Below, one piece after another: positions 26,369 to 34,214 of a DNA stretch of 64,000 nt. The notes beneath the pieces were generated by a model that was not told where the DNA came from, did no database searches, and saw only the letters and a list, made by a program, of their open reading frames with translations. The number at the start of each line of letters is the position of its first letter. The stretch's first letter is position 1. The stretch comes from Streptomyces sp. LUP47B (lineage in GTDB: Bacteria > Actinomycetota > Actinomycetes > Streptomycetales > Streptomycetaceae). Where the stretch lies: assembly GCF_001746295.1 (NCBI RefSeq), contig NZ_MJAH01000006.1:656187-720186 (forward strand). The letters are read 5' to 3'. Made by a program: the position numbers and the translations under genes.

Positions 26369-28558
26369 TCAGCCGACATCGAGGCAGTCGACGTTGGGCA
26401 GTCCGGCGGCCGTGGTCGGATCCAGCCGGATGGAGTTGCTGCCGGCGTTCAACGGGACCGTCACGGTCTTGGTCGTCCACGTCGTCCACGCACCGGTGGA
26501 CTCGAACGAAAGCGCCCCTGCCATGGCTCCGTTGACGACGAAGTTCGCCGACCTCGCACCGGTGGTGGCGCCATTGGCGAACCGGATCCCCAGCGTCGCC
26601 GTACGGGCGGTCTCGGAGTTCACGGTGAACTCCGCGAAGGCCCCCACAGCGGGGTCGCCGTTGCAGAACCCGCTGCCGGAATAGCCGGCTTGATTGGAGT
26701 CGATCGTGCCCCGGCACTGAGCCGGAGCGGTCTCTGCCTCGTAACGCCCCGGAGGTGCTGGTGTGCCGGCAGAGGTCTTGACGAGTGAGAGCTGGTCGAC
26801 GATGAAGCCGCCCGAACCCGATGCCCGCACGGTGACGGTGGCGGCCCCGCCGGGTAGCTCGATGCCGGTGAGCTCGCGCTTCGCCCAGCCGCTCGACGAC
26901 GGGATGCCGAGGGTGCGTTGGCTGCCGTTGGCGCCGGTGATCACGACCTGCCCGGCACTACCCCGAGCGTGCAGGGACAGGGTGTAGGTGCCTGCGGGCA
27001 CCGACTCGATCCGCTGCTCGACGCCGCCGCTGTTGCTCATCTGGAGGGCGAAGCGAGACCCGTTCACACCACCGTTGACGTTGGTCACCGAACCGCCGAG
27101 GTTCCGCCATCCCCGCACGCTGGAGACGATGACGCGGTCGGCCTGGATGTCGGGGTTGAGGATGTAGTTGTTCGCCGGCCCGACGCGCCACTCCCCTGTC
27201 GTGGCGTTGAACTGCCACTGGCTCACCGAGTGGAACTGCGGCCGTGCGCCGGTCTTGGTGATCGGCACCCATTGGTTGTACCCGATGCCGTTCCAGGCGA
27301 AGTCCGCCCAGCGGTCGCCGGCGTAGAGCACCGTGTTCTGCTTGGTGCCCTTGACCGTCACGAAGAACCCGGTCTGGGTCACGTGGCTGTAGTCCATCTC
27401 AGTGCCGGCAAGGACGTACTCGCTGCTGTACGAGCCCTGGACGTTGCTGCTGGTCGACTCATTGACGTAGTTGACAGAGGTGTTCCAGCCATGCAGGTCC
27501 GACGCCGCGTGGTAGTACCTGCCGTCGAGCTTGAACATCGCGTTGCCCTCGCGACCGGCACCGCTGCGGATCTGCACGGCCGGCTCGATCCGCAGCGAGT
27601 CGGACTCCCGGAACTTGGCCACGAAGCCGCGCGACCGTCCTTCGCGGTTGGAGAAGATCAGGTAGTCCTTGCCATCCTCGTCGGTGAAGACGGTCTGGTC
27701 CCCGGTGCCGGTCGTCGGCGAGTTGGTGATCTGGGTCTGGAAGTAGCCGTAGTCGAAGGTGTCGGTGGGTGAGTCGCCCTGCAGCAGCAGGACACCGTGC
27801 CCGCCTCCGACGTAGGCCTGGGTCGCGAGCACGTACTTTCCGGTGTTCTCGTTGTACGAGACCCCGAGCCGCCCGACCCATCCCGCCTGACCGAGGGTGG
27901 CCCCATTGTTGATCTTGGTCGAGCGCGTCGCGACGTTGTTCTCGAACTTCCAGTTCACCAGGTCCTTCGAGGAGTACACGGGGACCGAGACGAAGCTGAC
28001 GTTGCCGTCGTACTTCTTCGTCGGATTGGCCCGGTAGAGCTCGGCGCCGGTGTAGTGCACGCCGTACCAGTAGTAGGTGTCGCCGAACTTGAAGACCCCG
28101 CCGCCCTGCGAATAGATGGGGTTGCCGCTGGTGTCGTTCCAGAAGGTGTTGTTCGTGATGGTCTGGAACGTGCCCTCGTCGGAGGCCTGCAGATCGGCGG
28201 CGGCGGTCATCAGTGCCGTCTTCGCGTCGGCGACATCCGACGTGGTGGCCGAGGAGTCGTCGGCGACCTCGGCCGCGGCGGTCAACGCCTTGGCGAAGGG
28301 CTTCCAGGAGTCAGCCGTGTATTTCGTCGGAGTGCGCGTCTGGTAGTCGGACACCAGGTACTCGAGGCCGCGATCCACCACCGGTCCAGCCGCCGCCCCG
28401 TGGCCCTGGAGGTCCGTCGCCTGTCTCTGCGTTGCGGGTGTCTCCGCCGCGGCGGTGCTCGCCGACAGCGGCGCCGCCAACGCCACGGACAACAGGGTGG
28501 CGGCGGCTAACTTCCAGTATTGGGAGACGACACGCGGTCTTTGCCTCAAGAGGATCAC
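26369..28558 (-). CDS. secreted GH43 exo-beta-1,3-galactanase-like enzyme with CBM35
   Basis: This 729-aa exported protein has a signal region (1-38), a FIVAR-like helical domain (about 65-125), a five-bladed GH43 domain (about 135-420), a beta-sandwich linker domain (about 480-610) and a C-terminal CBM35-like domain beginning RYEAETAPAQC. The blade-1 segment QGGGVFKFGDTYYWYG resembles the subfamily of exo-beta-1,3-galactanases acting on type II arabinogalactan. A GTG start at 28558 overlaps the PL9 stop (GTGA). A TTG nine bases further in, with GGAAGG well placed before it, is an alternative start. Specificity within GH43 is inferred. Confidence 0.8.
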   Translation of the reverse strand: MILLRQRPRVVSQYWKLAAATLLSVALAAPLSASTAAAETPATQRQATDLQGHGAAAGPVVDRGLEYLVSDYQTRTPTKYTADSWKPFAKALTAAAEVADDSSATTSDVADAKTALMTAAADLQASDEGTFQTITNNTFWNDTSGNPIYSQGGGVFKFGDTYYWYGVHYTGAELYRANPTKKYDGNVSFVSVPVYSSKDLVNWKFENNVATRSTKINNGATLGQAGWVGRLGVSYNENTGKYVLATQAYVGGGHGVLLLQGDSPTDTFDYGYFQTQITNSPTTGTGDQTVFTDEDGKDYLIFSNREGRSRGFVAKFRESDSLRIEPAVQIRSGAGREGNAMFKLDGRYYHAASDLHGWNTSVNYVNESTSSNVQGSYSSEYVLAGTEMDYSHVTQTGFFVTVKGTKQNTVLYAGDRWADFAWNGIGYNQWVPITKTGARPQFHSVSQWQFNATTGEWRVGPANNYILNPDIQADRVIVSSVRGWRNLGGSVTNVNGGVNGSRFALQMSNSGGVEQRIESVPAGTYTLSLHARGSAGQVVITGANGSQRTLGIPSSSGWAKRELTGIELPGGAATVTVRASGSGGFIVDQLSLVKTSAGTPAPPGRYEAETAPAQCRGTIDSNQAGYSGSGFCNGDPAVGAFAEFTVNSETARTATLGIRFANGATTGARSANFVVNGAMAGALSFESTGAWTTWTTKTVTVPLNAGSNSIRLDPTTAAGLPNVDCLDVG

Positions 28559-29904
28559 CTTCCGTCATTCTCAAAGGCGCCGAGATCCGGCGCGCTTCCG
28601 TCAAAGGGCAGTCCCACGTCGGTGCCCTTGTCGATCAGGGCACTGTTCGCCGCGAGACGCAGGTGGGGCAGCACGGGCAGACTCCCGTCGGTCTGGCGGG
28701 GCGCGTCCCAACCGGACGTCGACACACTCCGGAACTGGGAGTCCGACAGGGGGACGCCGAGGTTCCAGGAGTTGTACGCGGCGCTCGTGCCGCTCATGTT
28801 CGACGTCGCCGTTCCGCTGTAGGCGAGGTTGTTGCGCAGGTTGCCCCGGCCGACGGCGGCGCCGCGCGAGTCGATTCCCAGCATGTTGAAGTTGGGGCGG
28901 TTTCCGTAGCCGGTGTTGTTGAAGAAGTCGTTGGCCACCGGGTGGTGGTTGGCGTAGAAACCGGCCGCCCTGTTGAGGAACGCCACCGAGGAGCGAACGG
29001 TGTGCTTGGGCGCGTTGGCCTCGTAGTCGCCCCCGTAGCCGCCCGACTTGAAGCCGGCTCCGTTGCCGGAGGGCGTCGTCGTCCCCGGCACGTACCCGTT
29101 GCGCCAGGCCCACGAGTTCTCGATGATGACGGGCGAGTAGGCGGAGATGAGGTCGAACCCGTCATCGGCGTTCCACCACGATCGGCAACCCCGGAACACG
29201 TTCGCGGAACGGCCCGCCGGCGTGTAGTGCGAACCGAACCCGTCGGCGTTCTCGCCGGGCCCGTCGTTGCTGCGCAGGTCGTAGTTGTCGTGCGCGTCCG
29301 AGTTGAGGACGAGGTTGCCGCCCCCGCCGCTGATGAACAGGCCGGTGCCCATGTGGTGGTGGGTGTTGATCTGCTCGAAGACGTCGTTGCTGCCGGAAAC
29401 CCAGATCCCCCAGGACTCGGCGTTGCGGTTGTTGTTCTGGGGAACGCCCTTGACCTCCAGTCCTTTGAGGTGGATCCAGCTGCCGGTGACGTCGAAGCCC
29501 TTGATGCGGCAGTTGTCCGTCATCCGCGAGAAGTCGAAGACCGGTTTCTCGCCCGGCTGGGCCCAGTACCGGATCGGGTTGCCCGAGCTGCCGCTCTTGT
29601 TCAGGGTGATCGCGTCGACCTTGGCGGTCTGGCTCGAACAGGCGCTGTTCGCGCGGGTGTAGGCGTAGGTGCCGCCCCGGAAGTAGACCGTGTCGCCCGC
29701 CGTGGCGACGGCCTGTGCACGGGCGATCGAGGCCCACGGAGCGGCCTGCGTACCTGCCGCGCCGTCGTTCCCGTTCGGGGCGACGTAGTAGGTGTTTCCG
29801 GCCGCCGCGGCGCTCGCGGGCGCCGAGCCGGGGGTCATGGCGACGGAACTCGCCGTGACCAGGGAGAGCAGAAGGGCAGGGGTGCCGAACTTCGCGGTTC
29901 TCAC
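28555..29904 (-). CDS. secreted PL9 pectate lyase-like parallel beta-helix protein
   Basis: This 449-aa protein has a GTG start with GGGAG eight bases upstream and a Sec signal (1-35). The mature part begins NTYYVAPNGNDG and folds as a right-handed parallel beta-helix. Family PL9 hallmarks are the calcium-site segment HDNYDLRSNDGPGENADGFG, NADDGFDL and the lysine in GAGFKSGG, proposed as the catalytic base in this family. It would cleave polygalacturonate by beta-elimination outside the cell. It overlaps the GH43 gene by 4 bp, so the two are co-expressed. Confidence 0.82.
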   Translation of the reverse strand: MRTAKFGTPALLLSLVTASSVAMTPGSAPASAAAAGNTYYVAPNGNDGAAGTQAAPWASIARAQAVATAGDTVYFRGGTYAYTRANSACSSQTAKVDAITLNKSGSSGNPIRYWAQPGEKPVFDFSRMTDNCRIKGFDVTGSWIHLKGLEVKGVPQNNNRNAESWGIWVSGSNDVFEQINTHHHMGTGLFISGGGGNLVLNSDAHDNYDLRSNDGPGENADGFGSHYTPAGRSANVFRGCRSWWNADDGFDLISAYSPVIIENSWAWRNGYVPGTTTPSGNGAGFKSGGYGGDYEANAPKHTVRSSVAFLNRAAGFYANHHPVANDFFNNTGYGNRPNFNMLGIDSRGAAVGRGNLRNNLAYSGTATSNMSGTSAAYNSWNLGVPLSDSQFRSVSTSGWDAPRQTDGSLPVLPHLRLAANSALIDKGTDVGLPFDGSAPDLGAFENDGR

Positions 29905-30022
29905 AGCGTCATCTCCCGAGTCAGGTGATTTCCCGTGCGGCAGCAGGACTCGTGCCTGCCAGAAGAACTCAGCGCAGGTGCGAAAGCTGCTTGGCGAAGA
30001 GTGGGACCACGCGCGTGCTTCT

Positions 30023-30220
30023 TCAGAACTTCATGGCGCCGGCGGCCAGGTTGGCGATGAAGTGGCGCGAGCCGATCAGGAAGACCCCGATCAGCGGTAT
30101 CACCGACATGAGCGCTCCGGCGTCTACACCATCGACTTGTCGTTGGTGTAGACGCCGTTCAGCTGCTGCACGGCCACCTGCAGTGTCACCTTGCCCGTGT
30201 CGGTCATCACGATCAGTGGA
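30023..30220 (-). pseudogene. C-terminal remnant of a sugar ABC transporter permease
   Basis: Two adjoining frames give the end of a carbohydrate permease: TGKVTLQVAVQQLNGVYTND in one, then DAGALMSVIPLIGVFLIGSR and IANLAAGAMKF in another. The shift occurs at about 30126, where a stop interrupts. Upstream the rest of the gene is gone. The expected position for an RG-I oligosaccharide importer within the pectin locus makes this a deletion remnant. The bases from 30221 to 30434 hold nothing I recognise. Confidence 0.65.
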
Positions 30221-30434
30221 CACAGGTTGTGCGGGTGGGCGTGCCGAGGAGGGGGCCGCTTCGCCGGTCGTACCCTCCGCCTCCGCCTACGTCGCACGCC
30301 GCGGCCCGATCGGAGCCGAGCCGCTTCCGCACACCACCGTCGGGTAGGGACGACTGCGTCTCCGGTCTGCGGCACCGCCGTCATTGAGGCCAGCCGTGAA
30401 CCGACCGGCCTCGGTTCGCGCCCACCGCCGCGTG

Positions 30435-31304
30435 CTACTTGAGATACGCGGCGAGCGGGAGGTTCTGGCGGCGCACGTCTCCGGCGACGAGCCCTGCGAC
30501 GCGCTGGGCGCCGTAGGTGTCGAAGTGGGTGTGGTCGTTGCAGAAGAAGGTGCCCAGGGGACCGCTGCCTGAGTAGTCGCCGTTGTTCGGGCAGAAGTGC
30601 AGACTGTTGTAGAGAGAGACACTGAGCGTCTGCAGGTCGATGACGGGCGCCCTGGTGGCGGTGCCGGCGGCGAAGGTCTCGCCCACGAAGCCGCGGTTCT
30701 TGGTCGCTGTGCTGCCGGAGCAGGTGATGGCGGCCACCGGGGTGAGCAGCACCGGGTGTGCGCCCCGGGCCAGGGCGGCCTGCGCCATCATGGTCATCAG
30801 TTGTCGGTACCGGGCCGTGCCGACGTGCCGGGGGCAGGTCGAGGAGGAGTCGTTGATGCCGAACTGGATGAACAGGTAGTCACCGGCCTTCATTCCGGTG
30901 GTCGAGTTCAGCATCGCCTGCCACCGGGAGGAGTACGTGGTGGACGTGAGGCGGCACTCGCCGTCCGAGCCCTTGGTGCCGCTCACGTTTCCCTCGTACA
31001 GCCAGGTCTGGATGCTGCGGCCTCCGACGGCCTGGTTCTTGACGGTTACGTCGCTGTTGAACAGGGCGTCGAACTGGCTACCCCAGCCGACCGGGCACCG
31101 GCCGGAGCTCGGGTTGGCCATGGTGGAGTCGCCGGCCAGCCACACGGTGACCGGCGCGGCGGCCGCCTGTGCGACCGGGGCCTGGGCGCGGGAGGCGCTG
31201 GTGCAGTTCGTGGCGACGGGGTCCGCCGCGGATGCGGCGCTGACACCGACGCTCGACAAGGCGATCATCAGCGCGGTCGTGATGAGAATCCGTAAGTTCC
31301 TCAA
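30435..31304 (-). CDS. rhamnogalacturonan acetylesterase, CE12 family (second copy)
   Basis: This 289-aa secreted SGNH hydrolase would remove acetyl groups from rhamnogalacturonan-I. A TTG at 31304 is chosen because AAGGAGGG lies just upstream and a Sec signal (ILITTALMIALSS) follows at once; no good ATG exists. SGNH blocks are visible: LAGDSTM with the serine nucleophile, VGGRS, FGINDSS and the C-terminal DHTHFD with the catalytic His. Both CE12 genes end with a near-identical tail, LPLAAYL(K/R). It follows the other CE12 gene by 35 bp. Confidence 0.83.
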   Translation of the reverse strand: MRNLRILITTALMIALSSVGVSAASAADPVATNCTSASRAQAPVAQAAAAPVTVWLAGDSTMANPSSGRCPVGWGSQFDALFNSDVTVKNQAVGGRSIQTWLYEGNVSGTKGSDGECRLTSTTYSSRWQAMLNSTTGMKAGDYLFIQFGINDSSSTCPRHVGTARYRQLMTMMAQAALARGAHPVLLTPVAAITCSGSTATKNRGFVGETFAAGTATRAPVIDLQTLSVSLYNSLHFCPNNGDYSGSGPLGTFFCNDHTHFDTYGAQRVAGLVAGDVRRQNLPLAAYLK

Positions 31305-31339
31305 CGGGTCCCTCCTTGGGACTGGCGCCGGGCGTTCGG

Positions 31340-32428
31340 TCAGCGCAGGTACGCGGCCAGGGGCAGGCGCTGCTCGCGGATGCTCTGGAGCACCAACCCG
31401 CCCATCTGGCTCGCCCCGTACTGCGAGAAGTGGGTGTTGTCCGTGACACCGTCGACGGAGGAGCGCAGGAAGAGCTGCGCGGAGGCAGACGGGCCGAGGG
31501 ACTCGACGAGCGCCTTGCTCTTGGCGGTCAGATCGATCACCGGAACCCTCTGGGCCGTCCCGACCGAGCGCATCTCGGCGGGCAGGTTCACGCCGACGCC
31601 GTTGACGTGCAGGGCCGTTGACGTGAGCCGGTTGCCGTCGAACAGCCGGCGGACCGGCGGCGTCACCAGGACTGGGACACCGCCCTTCGCACGGACCTGC
31701 GTGATCATGGAGGTGAGATTGCTCCGGAAGGCCGACGCGCTGGTCTGCTTGTCGTTGTGCCCGAACTGGATGAACACCGCGTCGTTTGCCTTGACCTTCG
31801 ACAACAGTGCCGGGAAGAGCGCCGAGTTCCTCAGAAAGCTGCCCGAACTCTCCCCCGAGTCGCCGTAGTTGGCGACGGACGCTCCGGGACCCACCGCCGG
31901 CGTGATCATCTGGCCCCAGCCCGTGTACGGGGCCACGGGCTGGTCGCACACGGTCGAGTCGCCGGCCAGGTAGGCGACCAGCGGCTGGGGCGCCGGTTTC
32001 ACCGAGACGGCCGACACCTGTGGGTTGGTCCCCGAGAACCGGAGGTCCAGACCGGGGTTTCCGGCGCCGCCCTGGCCGGTCGGCTGCCCCTCCGGCTGCC
32101 GCACGTTGACCGTGAAGGAGTACGTGGCGGCGGCACCGGCCGGCGTCTTCGTCGCCGGAAGCATCAGGCGCCGGGCCTCCACCCACATGTCGGTCTCGGC
32201 GGCAGTGGTACCACCGACAGAGACCGTGACGTCATAGTTGCCGGGTGAGACCGCGTAGTGACACTTGATCGGCGCGGTGCCGGAACAACCGGCCGGCAGC
32301 GCCCGCGTGACGGCATCCGCATGCGCCGCACCGGTGCCGACCAGCGTCGCAAGGGTCAGCAGACCCACTGCTCCCAGCCTGGACCCGTGCCCTTCGAGAC
32401 TCAATGTCATGCCCATTACAATCACCAA
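31340..32428 (-). CDS. rhamnogalacturonan acetylesterase, CE12 family, with N-terminal beta-sandwich
   Basis: This 362-aa exported esterase carries a signal peptide (about 1-38) and a ~100-residue N-terminal beta-sandwich seen in some CE12 enzymes. The SGNH core has LAGDSTVCD, GDSGESSGSF, FGHNDKQ and DNTHFSQYGA. The first start is TTG at 32428; GTG, ATG and ATG codons within the next six positions are alternatives, and AAGGA lies upstream. It lies 51 bp after the GH53 gene, as part of the same transcript. Deacetylation would open the backbone to the PL11 lyase encoded next door. Confidence 0.85.
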   Translation of the reverse strand: MVIVMGMTLSLEGHGSRLGAVGLLTLATLVGTGAAHADAVTRALPAGCSGTAPIKCHYAVSPGNYDVTVSVGGTTAAETDMWVEARRLMLPATKTPAGAAATYSFTVNVRQPEGQPTGQGGAGNPGLDLRFSGTNPQVSAVSVKPAPQPLVAYLAGDSTVCDQPVAPYTGWGQMITPAVGPGASVANYGDSGESSGSFLRNSALFPALLSKVKANDAVFIQFGHNDKQTSASAFRSNLTSMITQVRAKGGVPVLVTPPVRRLFDGNRLTSTALHVNGVGVNLPAEMRSVGTAQRVPVIDLTAKSKALVESLGPSASAQLFLRSSVDGVTDNTHFSQYGASQMGGLVLQSIREQRLPLAAYLR

Positions 32429-32479
32429 TCCCAGTCCTTGATCGGAGAGTTGCCCGGGTTGAGGTCCACGGCCCGTCGC

Positions 32480-33538
32480 TCAGGCCTGGGTGAAGCCGTT
32501 CATGATGGCGGTGGGCCGCTTGCTGGAGGAGTCCCAGGCGCCCATGTTGTAGCCGGTAAACGGGGACATGCACTCCGGCTCCCAGTAGAAGACGCCCTGC
32601 CCGCCGTTGGCCTTGAGGGCCTTGATGTAGGCGACCAGCGAGGCCTGGGTGGAGGAGGCGCGGTCCACCCGACCGCCGAACTCGCTCTGCAGGAACGGTT
32701 TGCCGTAGGCGTCGGAGATCTTCTTCATGTTCGCCACGATCCCGGCCGCGAGGTCGGCGCTGCCGTAGGACGAGAACACCGACATGTCCCACTTGCCGCC
32801 GCTTGCCGCGAAGCGGCTGAAGAACGTCGTCATCACGTCGTACTTCTGCGGCTGGGCCAGGTGGATACACACGATCGAGTGCGGCGACACCGCCTTGACC
32901 TGTTCGTATGCGGCATTGAGCAGCCCCGTCATCTGCGCCCCGTTGGAGACGCTGCCGACCGGGCGACAGATCCCGCTGTTGATCTCGTTGCCGATCTGCA
33001 CCCAGGTGGGCAGCACGTCGTTGTTCCTCATGACCGTCATGGTCTGGTTCACGTACGTGCCCATCGCGGTGCGCATCTGGCTGTAGCTCATGTTCCGCCA
33101 GGCCGCGGGCGGGTTCTGCACGCCTACGGAGTTCCAGGTGTCGCCGAACATGTAGTCGAGCATGATCGACATCCCGGCGGCCTTGACCCGCTTGGCGAAG
33201 GCGGCCACCTCGTTGATGCCGCAGTGCCCGTTGGCCGGGTCGTTGGACGGGTTGACGAAGGTGCGCAGGCGTACGGCGGTGATGCCGTACCCCTTGAGGA
33301 TCGTCAGCAGGTCCTGGGTCTGCCCGCCGGCGTTCTTCCAGGAGTAGCCACGCGCCTCCATCTGAGGTGCCCAGCTGATGTCGACGCCCTTGACAAAGCT
33401 CGCCGCGGCCTCGGCAGGCGTGTCGAGTTCGGCGAACGCGACGGCGGTGGCGATCGCCCCGGCGGTCGCGGTGGTGGCCCTGAGCAGGGTTCGCCGGCTG
33501 AGGCGCCCGGCAACTGGTGTGGGGGGTTGCGGGGACAT
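32480..33538 (-). CDS. secreted GH53 endo-beta-1,4-galactanase
   Basis: This 352-aa single-domain enzyme has a Tat signal (LSRRTLLRATTATAGA). The GH53 barrel runs from KGVDISWAPQMEARGY to the end. The acid/base Glu is in WVQIGNEINSG and the nucleophile Glu in LQSEFGG. Unlike the galactanase at 24347 it has no carbohydrate-binding module, so it may handle soluble galactan. It is the first gene of the minus-strand pectin run and is divergent from the PL11 lyase, sharing a 676-bp regulatory region. Confidence 0.88.
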   Translation of the reverse strand: MSPQPPTPVAGRLSRRTLLRATTATAGAIATAVAFAELDTPAEAAASFVKGVDISWAPQMEARGYSWKNAGGQTQDLLTILKGYGITAVRLRTFVNPSNDPANGHCGINEVAAFAKRVKAAGMSIMLDYMFGDTWNSVGVQNPPAAWRNMSYSQMRTAMGTYVNQTMTVMRNNDVLPTWVQIGNEINSGICRPVGSVSNGAQMTGLLNAAYEQVKAVSPHSIVCIHLAQPQKYDVMTTFFSRFAASGGKWDMSVFSSYGSADLAAGIVANMKKISDAYGKPFLQSEFGGRVDRASSTQASLVAYIKALKANGGQGVFYWEPECMSPFTGYNMGAWDSSSKRPTAIMNGFTQA

Positions 33539-33753
33539 GGTCGGTCCTTTCCTTCCGTCGGCCGTGGGTGAGACGTCGCGGCCGGCGGAGAGCGGGTCAG
33601 CGAGAAAGGGACTCTCGGGGGCAAGGCGAGTGAGGGTGACAACTGACGCTCAAGCCCCAGGAGTTGGTGTAGCCGCGTGCGATCCGGCCGATGCTGCCTC
33701 CCTCGGTGCGGCGACATCTAAGGCAGGAGTGCTGACGAGTGGCACGTGTCGAA

Positions 33754-33785
33754 GAGGGCGGCCTTGACATGCCAGGGCCGCCCTC
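33754..33785. terminator. GC-rich hairpin in divergent region
   Basis: A 10-bp perfect stem (GAGGGCGGCC with GGCCGCCCTC) has a 12-nt loop. No gene now ends beside it, so it may be the terminator of a lost gene or a regulatory structure. Confidence 0.4.
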
Positions 33786-33795
33786 CAGATCGGAC

Positions 33796-33811
33796 CTGTG
33801 AACGATCACAG
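33796..33811. promoter_or_regulatory. palindrome CTGTGA-N4-TCACAG
   Basis: Two perfect 6-bp arms surround a 4-base spacer within the divergent region of the pectin locus. It is a candidate operator. The spacer is two bases shorter than the Crp consensus. Confidence 0.35.
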
Positions 33812-34103
33812 AGCTGTTGCGACGGAAGTGCGCAATCGCACCACAACGAACCGGAGGTGCATCACGCAGCTTCTCGATCGGGCACGAAGCTGTCAACCGT
33901 TGCACACCGATCCATGGAAGAAGCAGTGCGATCCTGTGGGCGGGTGCTCGCCGTGCCTCGGCTGTGAGCTGTCTGAAACGGCGGGAGTCATACCAGTTCA
34001 AGTGCTCTTTCAGAAGGAAGGCAGCGGCGGGGACGAGGCTGCGCACGGGCATCTCGTCGGCTCGCGCTCGAACACGCTCGAACAGGGAAAGTCAACAGAA
34101 TGC

Positions 34104-34132
34104 TTGACGGGCTATCAGTGAATTTCTACCCT
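34104..34132 (+). promoter_or_regulatory. probable promoter of PL11 lyase gene
   Basis: TTGACG (34104-34109), a 17-base spacer and TACCCT (34127-34132) fit the Streptomyces housekeeping pattern TTGACn-N17-TAnnnT. It lies 82 bp before the GTG start. Confidence 0.5.
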
Positions 34133-34214
34133 CGCAGCGAATGGGAGCGTTCCCACGCTGTGGTCGGAGCGCTGTCTCCGCGATCTTCGCACCCCCCACA
34201 CATCGGAGGTTATC

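Larger units (their letters stand above)
33539..34214. other. divergent regulatory region between GH53 and PL11
   Basis: This 676-bp space has no supported gene. It contains a hairpin at 33754-33785, a palindrome at 33796-33811 and a probable promoter for the PL11 gene at 34104-34132. Its size suggests control from both directions or loss of a regulator gene. Confidence 0.5.

Noticed and set aside
33796-33811. Crp-type site
   Set aside because: The arms fit TGTGA/TCACA but the spacer is 4 rather than 6 bases, so I list it only as a generic palindrome.
33597-34052. 151-aa minus-strand ORF in the pectin divergent region
   Set aside because: No recognisable domain and it spans the hairpin and palindrome; more likely non-coding.
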